Part shown: one piece after another, positions 17,104 to 25,367 of the stretch | Layout of the letters: each line of letters begins with the position of its first letter | How positions within the stretch are numbered: the first letter of the stretch is position 1 | DNA from: Salinarimonas ramus | GTDB taxonomy: Bacteria > Pseudomonadota > Alphaproteobacteria > Rhizobiales > Beijerinckiaceae | Assembly (NCBI RefSeq): GCF_014645695.1 | Contig: NZ_BMMF01000011.1 | Coordinates: 156,491 to 220,490, forward strand | Direction: 5' to 3' | DNA: 64,000 nt | Position numbers and translations under genes: made by a program | The notes under the pieces: model-generated | Told to the model about the DNA's origin: nothing | The model's input: the letters and a program-made list of their open reading frames with translations, nothing else | Database searches by the model: none

Positions 17104-19131
17104 ATGCGACATCGAACATTCTCGCCCGCGGCGGTCTCCGCTGCGGCCCTGGCGGCCGCCATGGCCGCGTCCGTGCTCGCCGCGAGCGGCGCCGCGGCGC
17201 AAGCACCCGAGCAGCTCGCGCCCGAGCGCCTCGTGCCCGAGATCCCGGACGCGCGGATCCAGCGCGCCGCGCCGCCGCCGGACGCGATCCGGCCCTTCCT
17301 CCTGGCGGCGCCGGCCCCGAGTCCGCGCGTCGCGCCGGGCGAGGCGGCCCTCGACCTCGCCATCCGCTACGTCGACGGCACGATCTGGGATCCCGCGGAG
17401 GGGCGCGACGACGCCGCGCGGCTACGCGCCTATGTCGACCTCAACGCGCCCGCGGACGTGGCGAACGTCGCGCCCTATGTCGGGCCCACGATCCAGGTCG
17501 CGCCGGGCGAGACCGTGCGCGTGACGCTCCACAACGAGCTGCCGGTGCCCGACCAGTCCTGTCCGGAGGACATCACCGACATCAACATCCCCCACTGCTT
17601 CAACCGCACGAACCTGCATTCGCACGGGCTGTGGGTCAGCCCCACCGGCAACAGCGACAACGTGCTCATCGCCATCGATCCCGGCGTGAGCTTCCAGTAC
17701 GAGTGGAACATTCCCGCCGACCACCCCTCCGGAACGTTCTGGTACCATCCCCATCTCCACGGCGGCGTGGCGCTGCAAGTGTCCTCGGGCATGGCGGGCT
17801 TCATCGTCATCCGCGGCGATCGCCTGCCCACGCCGGAGACGAACGGCGACATCGACACGCTCCTGATGCGCGCCGACGGGCAGCCCTTCACCGAGCGGCT
17901 CGTGCTGCTGCAGCAGAACCAGTACGCCTGCTACGACGCGCAGGGGAACCTCGAGACCAACCCGGACGGCACCTATCGCTGCGACCCGGGCCAGGCCGGC
18001 GTGATCGAGAGCTACGACAATTTCTCGCCCGGCGACTGGGCGGCATCGGGGCGCTACACGTCGATCAACGGCGAGATCCTGCCGACCTTCCCCGGCGCGG
18101 AGACGGGCCGCGTCGAGCGCTGGCGCATCGCGCATGCGGGCATCCGTGACACGATCAAGCTCGAGTTCCGCAAGGCGGCGGACGATTACCAGCCGCTCGA
18201 CACGGTGGCGGACGCCGAGACCGACGAGGACTGGCTCGCCGCGAACTGCCCCGGCGAGCCGCTCACCACCTTCGCCATGGCGGAGGACGGCCTCACCCGC
18301 GCGCGCATCCAGCCCCGCACCGAGAGCGTGCTGCAGCCGGGCTACCGCACCGACCTCCTCGTCGTCTTTCCCGAGGCGGGCAGCTATTGCGTCATCGACG
18401 CCGCCGCGCCCGCTTCGACGACGGTGAGCGGCGGCGCCGAGAGCCGCCAGCTGATGGGGGCGGTCGAGGTCGCGCCGGGGGCGGACGCGGTACCCGCGGA
18501 CCCGACGGGGCTCACGGCCTACCTCACCGCAGCCCTCGTCGCGGCCGCGAACCGCACCATGCCCGCCGACGTGCGCGAGACGGTCGCCGCCGACCTCCTC
18601 GCGGGGCTGCGCCTCGACAAGTTCGTGCCGCACCCGACCATCGAGGCCTCGGAGGTGACGGGCACGCAGTCCCTCGCCTTCTCCATCGACACGACGACGT
18701 CGCCCACGGGCTTCCTCATCGACGGGCAGGCCTACGAGCCCGACCGCGTCGACCGGCTGCTGACGCTGGGTGGCGTGGACGAATGGACGCTCACCTCGGG
18801 CACCAACCCGGCGGCGGGCCACCCCTTCCACATCCACGTCAACCCGTTCCAGGTGGTGGAGATCCTGAATCCCGACGGCGTCGACGTGAGCGTCGCGGGG
18901 GAGCCGGACGACACGCAATACGCTGGGATGAAGGGCGTGTGGAAGGATACGCTGTTCGTGAAGCCGGGCTACCGGGTCGTCATGCGCACGCGCTACCAGC
19001 GCTACATCGGCGAGTTCGTGCTCCACTGCCACATCCTCGACCACGAGGACCAGGGCATGATGCAGAACGTCATGATCGCGCTGCCCAACGCCAGCGGGCA
19101 GGCGATGACGGGCGGGCACGGCGCGCATTGA
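17104..19131 (+). CDS. multicopper oxidase
   Basis: A 675-residue secreted multicopper oxidase. A signal peptide ends near ASGAAAQ (about residue 33). The four copper-binding motifs are all present: HSHGLW (first HxH), WYHPHLHG, HPFHIHVNPF and HCHILDHEDQGMM, the last with the Cys and flanking His of the type 1/trinuclear centre. A Cys-rich insertion (SCPEDITDINIPHCF and YACYDAQG, YRCDPG) and a large middle region make it longer than CueO-type enzymes (about 520). Enzymes of this family couple oxidation of metals (Cu+, Mn2+, Fe2+) or phenols to reduction of oxygen to water. The substrate is not evident. GAGGGGAGGGG precedes the ATG. It is divergent from rpoH and convergent with the Liv operon. 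Confidence 0.92.
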   Translation: MRHRTFSPAAVSAAALAAAMAASVLAASGAAAQAPEQLAPERLVPEIPDARIQRAAPPPDAIRPFLLAAPAPSPRVAPGEAALDLAIRYVDGTIWDPAEGRDDAARLRAYVDLNAPADVANVAPYVGPTIQVAPGETVRVTLHNELPVPDQSCPEDITDINIPHCFNRTNLHSHGLWVSPTGNSDNVLIAIDPGVSFQYEWNIPADHPSGTFWYHPHLHGGVALQVSSGMAGFIVIRGDRLPTPETNGDIDTLLMRADGQPFTERLVLLQQNQYACYDAQGNLETNPDGTYRCDPGQAGVIESYDNFSPGDWAASGRYTSINGEILPTFPGAETGRVERWRIAHAGIRDTIKLEFRKAADDYQPLDTVADAETDEDWLAANCPGEPLTTFAMAEDGLTRARIQPRTESVLQPGYRTDLLVVFPEAGSYCVIDAAAPASTTVSGGAESRQLMGAVEVAPGADAVPADPTGLTAYLTAALVAAANRTMPADVRETVAADLLAGLRLDKFVPHPTIEASEVTGTQSLAFSIDTTTSPTGFLIDGQAYEPDRVDRLLTLGGVDEWTLTSGTNPAAGHPFHIHVNPFQVVEILNPDGVDVSVAGEPDDTQYAGMKGVWKDTLFVKPGYRVVMRTRYQRYIGEFVLHCHILDHEDQGMMQNVMIALPNASGQAMTGGHGAH

Positions 19132-19143
19132 GGCGGGGCGGGA

Positions 19144-19168
19144 CGCCGGGCGCGGCGTGCGCCCGGCG
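19144..19168. terminator. bidirectional terminator between multicopper oxidase and livF
   Basis: A perfect 10-bp stem CGCCGGGCGC (19144-19153) and GCGCCCGGCG (19159-19168) with a 5-nt loop, in the 46-bp gap between two converging genes. There is no T-run. Confidence 0.6.
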
Positions 19169-19177
19169 GACGTCGCC

Positions 19178-20026
19178 TCAGATCGCGAGGTATTCCTGCC
19201 GCAGCTCGGTATTGTCGAGCACCTCCTTCGCCGTGCCGTCGAAGACGATCTCGCCCATGTCGAGGATGATGGCGCGATCGGCGAGGTGGAGAGCGGCGAT
19301 GGCGTTCTGCTCGACGATGATCGTCGTCATGCCCAGCCGCTTGATCTCCTCGAGCGTGCGCTCGATCTCCTGCACGATGACGGGCGCGAGGCCCTCGTAG
19401 GGCTCGTCGAGCAAGAGCAGCTTCACGTCGCGCGCGAGCGCCCGGCCGATGGCGAGCATCTGCTGCTCGCCGCCCGAGAGCGTCGTGCCCTCCTGCTTGC
19501 GGCGCTCGCCGAGCCGCGGGAAGAGATCGTAGATGCGCTCGATCGACCAGCCGACGGGCGGCGCGATCTGGGCGAGCTGCAGGTTCTCCTCGACGGTGAG
19601 GCCCTGGATGATGCGCCGGTCCTCCGGCACGAGGCCCACCCCGCTCTGCGCGGCGCCGTGCGCCTTCATGGCGTGGAGCGGCTTGTGGTCGAGCCAGATC
19701 TCGCCGTGGCGCACCGCCGGCTCGTCGACGCGGGCGATGGCGCGCAAGGTCGAGGTCTTGCCCGCGCCGTTGCGGCCCAGCAGCGCCAGGATCTCGCCCT
19801 CGCGGACCTGGAAGGAGACCCCCTGCACGATGTAGCTCTCGCCGTAATAGGCGTGCAGGTCCCACACGGAAAAATAGGCGTGCTCCGCGAGGTTTCGCGG
19901 CGGGGGCCCCTCGCCGTGGCGCGTGAACACCTCGTCGCCGAGGAGGGCGCCGCCGCGCGCGGGGCGCGCCGCGGGCGCGGCGTCCGGCTGCTTGGTGTTC
20001 GGCTGCTTGTCGATGGTGTCGCTCAC
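19178..20026 (-). CDS. livF: branched-chain amino acid ABC transporter ATP-binding protein LivF
   Basis: A 282-residue ABC ATPase, last gene of the liv cluster. Walker A is GRNGAGKTS, the signature LSGGEQQMLAIGRAL, Walker B LLLLDEPYEGLAP, with the switch His region IIVEQNAIAA. Before the ABC domain there is an N-terminal extension of about 50 residues, rich in Pro/Ala/Gln, that normal LivF (about 235 residues) lacks. The GTG at 20026 overlaps the livG stop (GTGA), so translational coupling supports this start and the extension. It energises uptake through LivHM on the cytosolic face. Family members also move urea, amides and aromatic acids, so substrate is not fixed by homology. Confidence 0.92.
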   Translation of the reverse strand: MSDTIDKQPNTKQPDAAPAARPARGGALLGDEVFTRHGEGPPPRNLAEHAYFSVWDLHAYYGESYIVQGVSFQVREGEILALLGRNGAGKTSTLRAIARVDEPAVRHGEIWLDHKPLHAMKAHGAAQSGVGLVPEDRRIIQGLTVEENLQLAQIAPPVGWSIERIYDLFPRLGERRKQEGTTLSGGEQQMLAIGRALARDVKLLLLDEPYEGLAPVIVQEIERTLEEIKRLGMTTIIVEQNAIAALHLADRAIILDMGEIVFDGTAKEVLDNTELRQEYLAI

Positions 20027-20778
20027 AGATGCGCTCCCCCGAGATAGGCTTCCTGGACCTTCGGGTTGCCCTTGATGTTCTCGGGCAGGTCCTCGGCGAT
20101 GATGGCGCCCTGGGCCAGCACCGAGATGCGGTCCGCCAGCGAGAACACGACGTGCATGTCGTGCTCGATGACGACCATGGTCAGCCCGCGCCCGGCAATC
20201 TCCTTGAGGATGTCGATCGTGCGGTTCGTGTCCGCCCGCGACATGCCGGCGGTGGGCTCGTCCAGCAGCAGGAGCTTGGGCTCCTGCACCAGGCACATGG
20301 CGAGCTCCAGCCGGCGCTTGTCGCCGCGGGAGAGGTGGCGCGCCTCGACGTGGCTCTTGCCGTCGAGCTTGAGCTCGGCGAGGAGCGCCATCGCCTTCTC
20401 GCGGATGGCGCCCTCGCGCATCACCTGGTTCCAGGCGTGCAGGCCGAAGGCGCCGTCGCGCCGGGCGAAGGCGGGGATCATGACGTTCTCGAGAAGCGTC
20501 AGCTCCCCGAAGATCTCCGGCGTCTGGAACACCCGCGAGACGCCGACCTGGTTGATCTCGTGGGGCGTCATGCCCACCAGCGGGCGCCCGTCGAACGTCA
20601 CCGAGCCCGTATCCGGCGCGAGCTTGGCGATGAGCGTGTTGAGCAGCGTCGACTTGCCCGCGCCGTTGGGCCCGATGATGGCGTGGACGGAGCCCTGCGC
20701 GACGTCGAGATTGACGTCGGTGAGGGCCTTGAGCCCGCCGAAGCTCTTGTTGACGTGCTTGACCTCGAGGAGACCCAT
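20023..20778 (-). CDS. livG: branched-chain amino acid ABC transporter ATP-binding protein LivG
   Basis: A 251-residue ABC ATPase. Walker A GPNGAGKST, Q-loop VSRVFQTPEIF, signature LSRGDKRRLELAM (a variant of LSGGxxR), Walker B LLLLDEPTAGMS, and switch region VIEHDMHVVFSLADRI. The ATG at 20778 follows GGAG by 8 bases. It starts 5 bp after the livM stop codon and overlaps livF by 4 bp, so livH-livM-livG-livF are one operon. It pairs with LivF as the second nucleotide-binding subunit. Confidence 0.93.
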   Translation of the reverse strand: MGLLEVKHVNKSFGGLKALTDVNLDVAQGSVHAIIGPNGAGKSTLLNTLIAKLAPDTGSVTFDGRPLVGMTPHEINQVGVSRVFQTPEIFGELTLLENVMIPAFARRDGAFGLHAWNQVMREGAIREKAMALLAELKLDGKSHVEARHLSRGDKRRLELAMCLVQEPKLLLLDEPTAGMSRADTNRTIDILKEIAGRGLTMVVIEHDMHVVFSLADRISVLAQGAIIAEDLPENIKGNPKVQEAYLGGAHL

Positions 20779-20783
20779 GTCGA

Positions 20784-22001
20784 TCACTCCGCCGCGTGGG
20801 AGGACGGCGTCGCGGCCGTGCGCTCGTGCTTCGAGGACGACGACCGCCCGCGCCGGAACAGCCGCCCGATGCGCTGCCCGCCCTCCACGAGGCCGCCCGG
20901 CAGGAAGATGACGACGAGCATGAAGACGATGCCGAGCGTCAGGTGCCAGCCCTTGCCCACGAAGGGGTAGACGACGAAGACGAGCGCGTCCTCGAGCCCG
21001 TCCGGCAGGAAGCCGAACCATTGGTGCAGGACGTTGGAGTTGATCTTCGAGAAGATGTTCTCGAAATACTTGATCAGCCCCGCCCCGAGCACCGGCCCGA
21101 TCAGCGTGCCCGCGCCGCCGAGGATCGTCATCAGCACGACCTCGCCCGACGCCGTCCATTGCATGCGCTCGGCGCCGGCGAGCGGGTCCATCGCCACCAT
21201 GAGCCCGCCCGCGAGCCCGGCATACATGCCCGAGATCACGAAGGCGGCGAGCGTGTAGGGGCGCGGGTTCAGCCCCGTGTAGAGCATGCGCTGCTGGTTG
21301 GACTTCACCGCCTTGAGCATCATGCCGAAGGGCGAGCGGAAGATGCGGATCGAGACGTAGAACGCCGCCACCATCACCAGTGCCGACAGGTAGTAGCCGA
21401 CGTTGAAGGTGAAGACCCAGCCACCGATCGTCCAGTCGAACCCGTCGCGCATCTCGAGCCCGAAGAAGTGGGTCAGCGGGATCGAGCCCGCCTCCGTGCG
21501 GCTGACGCCGAGCACGCGGGGGTCGTCGAGGGCGAGCTGCAGGCCGGTCTCGCCGTTGGTGATCGGCGTGAGCACGGAATAGGCCAGCGCGAACGACATC
21601 TGCGCGAAGGCGAGCGTGAGGATCGAGAAGTAGATCCCCGATCGCCTCAGCGAGATCCAGCCGACGAGGAGCGAGAACAGCCCGGCGAAGATCACCGACA
21701 TGAGGATCGCCGGCACGACGTTCATCGTGAGCAGCTTCATCATCCACACGCCGGCATACGAGCCCACCCCGAGGAAGGCCGCGTGGCCGAAGGAGAGGTA
21801 GCCCGTCAGGCCGAAGAGGATGTTGAAGCCGATGGCGAAGATGCCGAAGATGACGAAGCGCTGCATCAGGTCGGGATAGCCCGCGTTGAACTGCGCGAGG
21901 CTCGAATCCGCCGGGAAGGGGTTGAGCAGGAAGGGGGCGAAGAGCGTCAGCCCGATCACGATCAGGAAGAGACGCGTGTCCTTGGCGCCGAGACCGAGCA
22001 T
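20784..22001 (-). CDS. livM: branched-chain amino acid ABC transporter permease LivM
   Basis: A 405-residue inner-membrane permease with eight to ten predicted membrane helices. Conserved features: [29 protein letters not shown], and the EAA-like loop [18 protein letters not shown], with [16 protein letters not shown] [12 protein letters not shown] and [16 protein letters not shown]. The C-terminus is Ser-rich and charged ([15 protein letters not shown]). The protein is longer than many LivM (about 320-360) because of a loop of about 40 residues around the helix 5-6 region. The start lies 5 bp after the livH stop. Confidence 0.93.
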   Translation of the reverse strand: MLGLGAKDTRLFLIVIGLTLFAPFLLNPFPADSSLAQFNAGYPDLMQRFVIFGIFAIGFNILFGLTGYLSFGHAAFLGVGSYAGVWMMKLLTMNVVPAILMSVIFAGLFSLLVGWISLRRSGIYFSILTLAFAQMSFALAYSVLTPITNGETGLQLALDDPRVLGVSRTEAGSIPLTHFFGLEMRDGFDWTIGGWVFTFNVGYYLSALVMVAAFYVSIRIFRSPFGMMLKAVKSNQQRMLYTGLNPRPYTLAAFVISGMYAGLAGGLMVAMDPLAGAERMQWTASGEVVLMTILGGAGTLIGPVLGAGLIKYFENIFSKINSNVLHQWFGFLPDGLEDALVFVVYPFVGKGWHLTLGIVFMLVVIFLPGGLVEGGQRIGRLFRRGRSSSSKHERTAATPSSHAAE

Positions 22002-22006
22002 GGGGC

Positions 22007-23035
22007 TCACTCCATCACGCCCTTGCGGCCCATCAGGCCGCGGGGCCGCGTCAGCAGGATGACGATGGCGACGAGGTAGATGATCACCTGGTTGATGCCG
22101 GGCAGCAGCGTCACCACGGCGGCCATCGAGGCGAAGCTCTCGAGGATGCCGAGCAGGAAGCCCGCGAGCACGGCGCCGGGCAGCGAGCCCATGCCGCCGA
22201 CCACCACCACGACGAAGGACAGGACGAGGAAGTCCATGCCCATGTGGTAGTTCGGCGCGTTGATGGGCGCGTACATCACCCCGGCGAGGCCCGCCACGAT
22301 GGCGGCGAGCGCGAACATGAAGGTGAAGCGCCGGTCGATGTCGATGCCGAGCAGCCCCACCGTCTCGCGATCCGCCATGCCCGCGCGCACCACCATGCCG
22401 AAGGTGGTGAACTGGAGGAAGGCGAAGACGCCGGCGATCACCGCCGCCGCGAAGCCGAAATAGACGAGCCGCCAATAGGGATAGATGATCGAGCCCGCGT
22501 CGAAGCCGACGAGCGCGCCGAAATCGAACGACCCGGAGAACGCGTCGGGCGCCGGCGTCGGGATCGGGTTCGCGCCGTAGAAGGCCTTGATGATCTCCTG
22601 GAGCACGATTGCGAGCCCGAAGGTCACGAGGATCTGGTCCGCGTGCGGGCGCTTGTAGAAATGCTTCACGAGCCCGCGTTCCATGGCGATCCCGACGAGC
22701 GCCATGACGGGGATCGCGAACAGGATCGCGAGCGGCACCGACCATTCGATGATGGAGCCGCCGACCTCCGGCCCGAACCAGTATTCGACGTAGGGCGTCT
22801 CGACCTTGAGCGGATTGCCCAGGAAGTCCGTGCGCGTCTCGTCGATCGTGGTGAAGGACGCGCGCAGGATGACGTTGAGCGTCACGGCGCAGAAGGCGCC
22901 CAGCATGAACAAAGCCCCGTGGGCGAAGTTCACGACCCCGAGCGTGCCGAAGATGAGCGTCAGGCCGAGCGCGATGAGCGCGTAGGCCGAGCCCTTGTCG
23001 AGGCCGTTGAGGACCTGGAGGATGATGGCGTCCAT
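22007..23035 (-). CDS. livH: branched-chain amino acid ABC transporter permease LivH
   Basis: A 342-residue inner-membrane permease. Typical LivH start: [24 protein letters not shown], then [14 protein letters not shown]. The loop [23 protein letters not shown] and the C-terminal [19 protein letters not shown] are hallmark segments. A periplasmic insertion of about 50 residues (the [18 protein letters not shown] area) is longer than usual. It forms the pore with LivM. A strong hairpin separates it from the upstream receptor gene. Confidence 0.93.
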   Translation of the reverse strand: MDAIILQVLNGLDKGSAYALIALGLTLIFGTLGVVNFAHGALFMLGAFCAVTLNVILRASFTTIDETRTDFLGNPLKVETPYVEYWFGPEVGGSIIEWSVPLAILFAIPVMALVGIAMERGLVKHFYKRPHADQILVTFGLAIVLQEIIKAFYGANPIPTPAPDAFSGSFDFGALVGFDAGSIIYPYWRLVYFGFAAAVIAGVFAFLQFTTFGMVVRAGMADRETVGLLGIDIDRRFTFMFALAAIVAGLAGVMYAPINAPNYHMGMDFLVLSFVVVVVGGMGSLPGAVLAGFLLGILESFASMAAVVTLLPGINQVIIYLVAIVILLTRPRGLMGRKGVME

Positions 23036-23073
23036 GATGTTCCGTCTCGGATCGCGTCCGTTCGGACCGCAAG

Positions 23074-23103
23074 GCCGGCCGCGCGGGAGCGCGCGACCGG
23101 CCG
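23074..23103 (-). terminator. intercistronic hairpin between receptor gene and livH
   Basis: A hairpin with outer stem GGCCGG (23074-23079) and CCGGCC (23098-23103), one mismatch, an inner 6-bp GC stem and a 4-nt loop. It lies between the solute receptor stop codon and livH. No T-run follows, so it is more likely a partial terminator or an mRNA-stabilising end that favours receptor over permease. Confidence 0.5.
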
Positions 23104-23125
23104 TGCCTGGCGGATGGGTGCCGGC

Positions 23126-24469
23126 TCAGGCGCCGGGATTGCAGACGCCGAGCTGGCCTCCGGCGAATTGCGGATGGTCCGGCGGGTAGGTGACCTGCTC
23201 GACGGGGGTCACCTCGACGACCTCGAGGAGGTCGAACTCGCTCTCCGGGTTCTCCTTGCCGCGCACCACCAGCACGTCCTTGAAGCACTGGTGATCCTCG
23301 GCGCGGTAGAGCGTCGGGCCGTTGCCGAGACCGTCGAACTCGTAGCCCTCCAGCGCCTCGACGACCGCACAGGGATTGAACGAGCCCGCGCGCTGCACGG
23401 CGTCGGCGTAGAGGAGCGTCTGCACGTAGCAGGTGTGCGCCGCCTGGCTCGGCGGGAAGCCGTACTTGGTGCCGAAGGAGCGCACGAAGGCCCGCGAGCC
23501 CTCGTCCTGGAGCGTCCAGTGCCAATTGGTCGAGCCGAAGATGCCCTTCACGTTCTCGCCGGCGCCCTTGGCCATCAGGCGCGAGTAGAGCGGCACGATG
23601 ATCTCGAAGTTCTTGCCGTTGACCATGCGGTCGCGCAGGCCGAACTGGACGGCGTTGGTCAGCGAGTTGACCATGTTGCCGCCGTAATGGTTGAGGACCA
23701 GCACGTCGGCGTCCGACTGCGCCACCGGCGCGATGTAGGACGAGAAGTCCGTCTGCGCGAGCGGCGTCTTCACCGCCTCCACCGTCTCCCAGCCCATGGC
23801 CTCGGTGGCGGTGCGGATCGCCTCCTCGGTCGTGTAGCCCCAATTGTAGTCGGCGGTGAGATGGTAGGCCTTGCGGTCCGTGCCGTAGGCGTTCTCGAGC
23901 ACCGGCGCCAGCGCCGCGCCCGACATGTACGAGTTGAAGAAGTGCCGGAAGCCGTTGGCCTTGCGGTCCTTGCCCGTCGTGTCGTTGGAATGCGTGAGGC
24001 CCGCCATGAAGATGACGCCCGCCTCCTGGCAGAGCGCCTGCACGGCCACCGCGACGCCCGAGGACGAGCCGCCCGTGATCATGATGGCGCCGTCCTTCTC
24101 GATCATGGACTTCGCCGAGGCGCGCGCCGCATCCGACTTCGTCTGCGTGTCGCCGGTGACGTACTCGACCTTGCGGCCGAGGATGCCCGCACCTTCGAGC
24201 GCCTTCGAGGAGAAGGTCGAGAGCATGCCGCCGTCGCCCTCGCCGTTGAGGTGCTCGACGGCCAGCATGTAGGCGCGCAGCTCGTCCGCGCCCTCGTCGG
24301 CATAGGGGCCGGACTGGGGTACGTTGAAGCCGAGCGTGACGCTGCCGCTGCCGGGCTCGTTGGTGAAGGCGTTCGCGCCGCGGATGAAGAGATGCGGCAT
24401 GGCGAGACCGGCGCCGACCGCGGCGGTGGTCTTCATCAACCCGCGCCTGGTGAAGGTGAGCTTGCTCAT
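23126..24469 (-). CDS. ABC transporter solute-binding protein of the Liv type (LivK-like)
   Basis: A 447-residue periplasmic receptor. The N-terminus has a twin-arginine-type signal ([18 protein letters not shown]) ending at GANA. The mature part has the LivK-like fold ([52 protein letters not shown], and [13 protein letters not shown]). It captures the substrate and delivers it to LivHM. The ATG at 24469 follows GGGAGGA. It is first in the operon, followed by livHMGF. In family members of this length substrates include branched-chain amino acids, urea and aromatic carboxylates; nothing visible settles which. The nearby indolepyruvate oxidoreductase would fit an aromatic or branched-chain amino acid. 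Confidence 0.9.
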   Translation of the reverse strand: MSKLTFTRRGLMKTTAAVGAGLAMPHLFIRGANAFTNEPGSGSVTLGFNVPQSGPYADEGADELRAYMLAVEHLNGEGDGGMLSTFSSKALEGAGILGRKVEYVTGDTQTKSDAARASAKSMIEKDGAIMITGGSSSGVAVAVQALCQEAGVIFMAGLTHSNDTTGKDRKANGFRHFFNSYMSGAALAPVLENAYGTDRKAYHLTADYNWGYTTEEAIRTATEAMGWETVEAVKTPLAQTDFSSYIAPVAQSDADVLVLNHYGGNMVNSLTNAVQFGLRDRMVNGKNFEIIVPLYSRLMAKGAGENVKGIFGSTNWHWTLQDEGSRAFVRSFGTKYGFPPSQAAHTCYVQTLLYADAVQRAGSFNPCAVVEALEGYEFDGLGNGPTLYRAEDHQCFKDVLVVRGKENPESEFDLLEVVEVTPVEQVTYPPDHPQFAGGQLGVCNPGA

Positions 24470-24614
24470 CGAGTTCCTCCCGAAACATTCGCTCGATTGG
24501 ATGCATGCACGCTGGATCGGGCCAGTCTTCCTTTGGGCATGATTGGACGCTAGCTCACGAGATCGTCGGTATCCAGAATGAATGACTGCTAAGTACACTA
24601 GACATTCGTACCAT

Positions 24615-24731
24615 GATGCTGCGCTGCACTTGAGTACTGTTAGGGAAGATGCTGCGGTCGCGAAAAGGCCGTAATCCGTTGTGAATTGGGCGATCGAAAG
24701 CCGCGCGCGCCCGTCACGATGCTGCGCTGCA
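24615..24731. repeat. 14-bp direct repeat in the Liv operon upstream region
   Basis: GATGCTGCGCTGCA occurs at 24615-24628 and again at 24718-24731, 103 bp apart (start to start), in the 380-bp stretch (24470-24852) that separates the receptor gene from the next gene upstream. The stretch is less GC-rich than its surroundings and must hold the Liv operon promoter, which I cannot place exactly. The repeat may be a regulator site or chance. Confidence 0.35.
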
Positions 24732-24766
24732 GCGCGCATCCCGATGTTGCGACGCGCAAACGAAAC

Positions 24767-24794
24767 GAGCCCCGCGCCGGGGTGCGCGGGGCTC
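24767..24794 (-). terminator. Rho-independent terminator of the small membrane protein gene
   Basis: A perfect 11-bp stem GAGCCCCGCGC (24767-24777) and GCGCGGGGCTC (24784-24794) with a 6-nt loop. On the minus strand it is followed by the T-rich GTTTCGTTTG. It lies about 60 bp after the stop codon of the gene at 24853-25221. This is the best terminator in the window. Confidence 0.8.
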
Positions 24795-24852
24795 CTGCCG
24801 ATGGCCGATTCAACGACCGGTCAGATACTTCGACGGCACGCGTCAGCAGCGC

Positions 24853-25221
24853 TCACCAGAGAAGGGCGCGCGGGTCCTGAATCGGGAGGCCGTCGTTCAG
24901 CCGCAGGCCTCCCTTGACGCAGCGGACGATCGTCCAGACCGCCCAGAAGAGCAGAACGAACCAGCCGATCAGCACCAGCGAGAGCAGAGCTCCGACGAGA
25001 AGCATCGCGAGGCCGATCCAGAACGTGCGGATCTGATAATCGAGATGGGTCGCCGTCACCGGATCCGCCTCGGCGCGACGCACGTGCGCTATGATGACAC
25101 CGATCAGCGCGCTGACACCGGTGAAGAAGCCCACCAGATAGAGGCCGTAGACGATCAGGCCCAGTGTCTTGTCCTTGACCGCCGGTCCGGCTCCACCGCC
25201 GTTCACCGCTTGCGTTTGCAT
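24853..25221 (-). CDS. small inner-membrane protein, DUF4870-like
   Basis: A 122-residue protein with three predicted membrane helices: LGLIVYGLYLVGFFTGVSAL, then FWIGLAMLLVGALLSLVL and LIGWFVLLFWAVWTIV. The first loop has IIAHVRRAEADP and THLDYQIRTFW, and the tail ends in LNDGLPIQDPRALLW. These match the DUF4870 family of small membrane proteins. Function unknown. The ATG at 25221 follows AGGAG. A good terminator follows it, and it has its own upstream region after the indolepyruvate oxidoreductase gene, so it may be an independent unit. Confidence 0.8.
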   Translation of the reverse strand: MQTQAVNGGGAGPAVKDKTLGLIVYGLYLVGFFTGVSALIGVIIAHVRRAEADPVTATHLDYQIRTFWIGLAMLLVGALLSLVLIGWFVLLFWAVWTIVRCVKGGLRLNDGLPIQDPRALLW

Positions 25222-25367
25222 CGTTCGTGCTCCTGCTCGTTTCGACGTGCAGGAGCTTGATCGCACGCGGACCGTCAACGTTGCGTTCAAATGTTGCGTG
25301 AACGGCGACATAATCACACGGGCATGCGCGATCGACGAGGCCTGTCGGACGAGATCTGCGGAATGGC

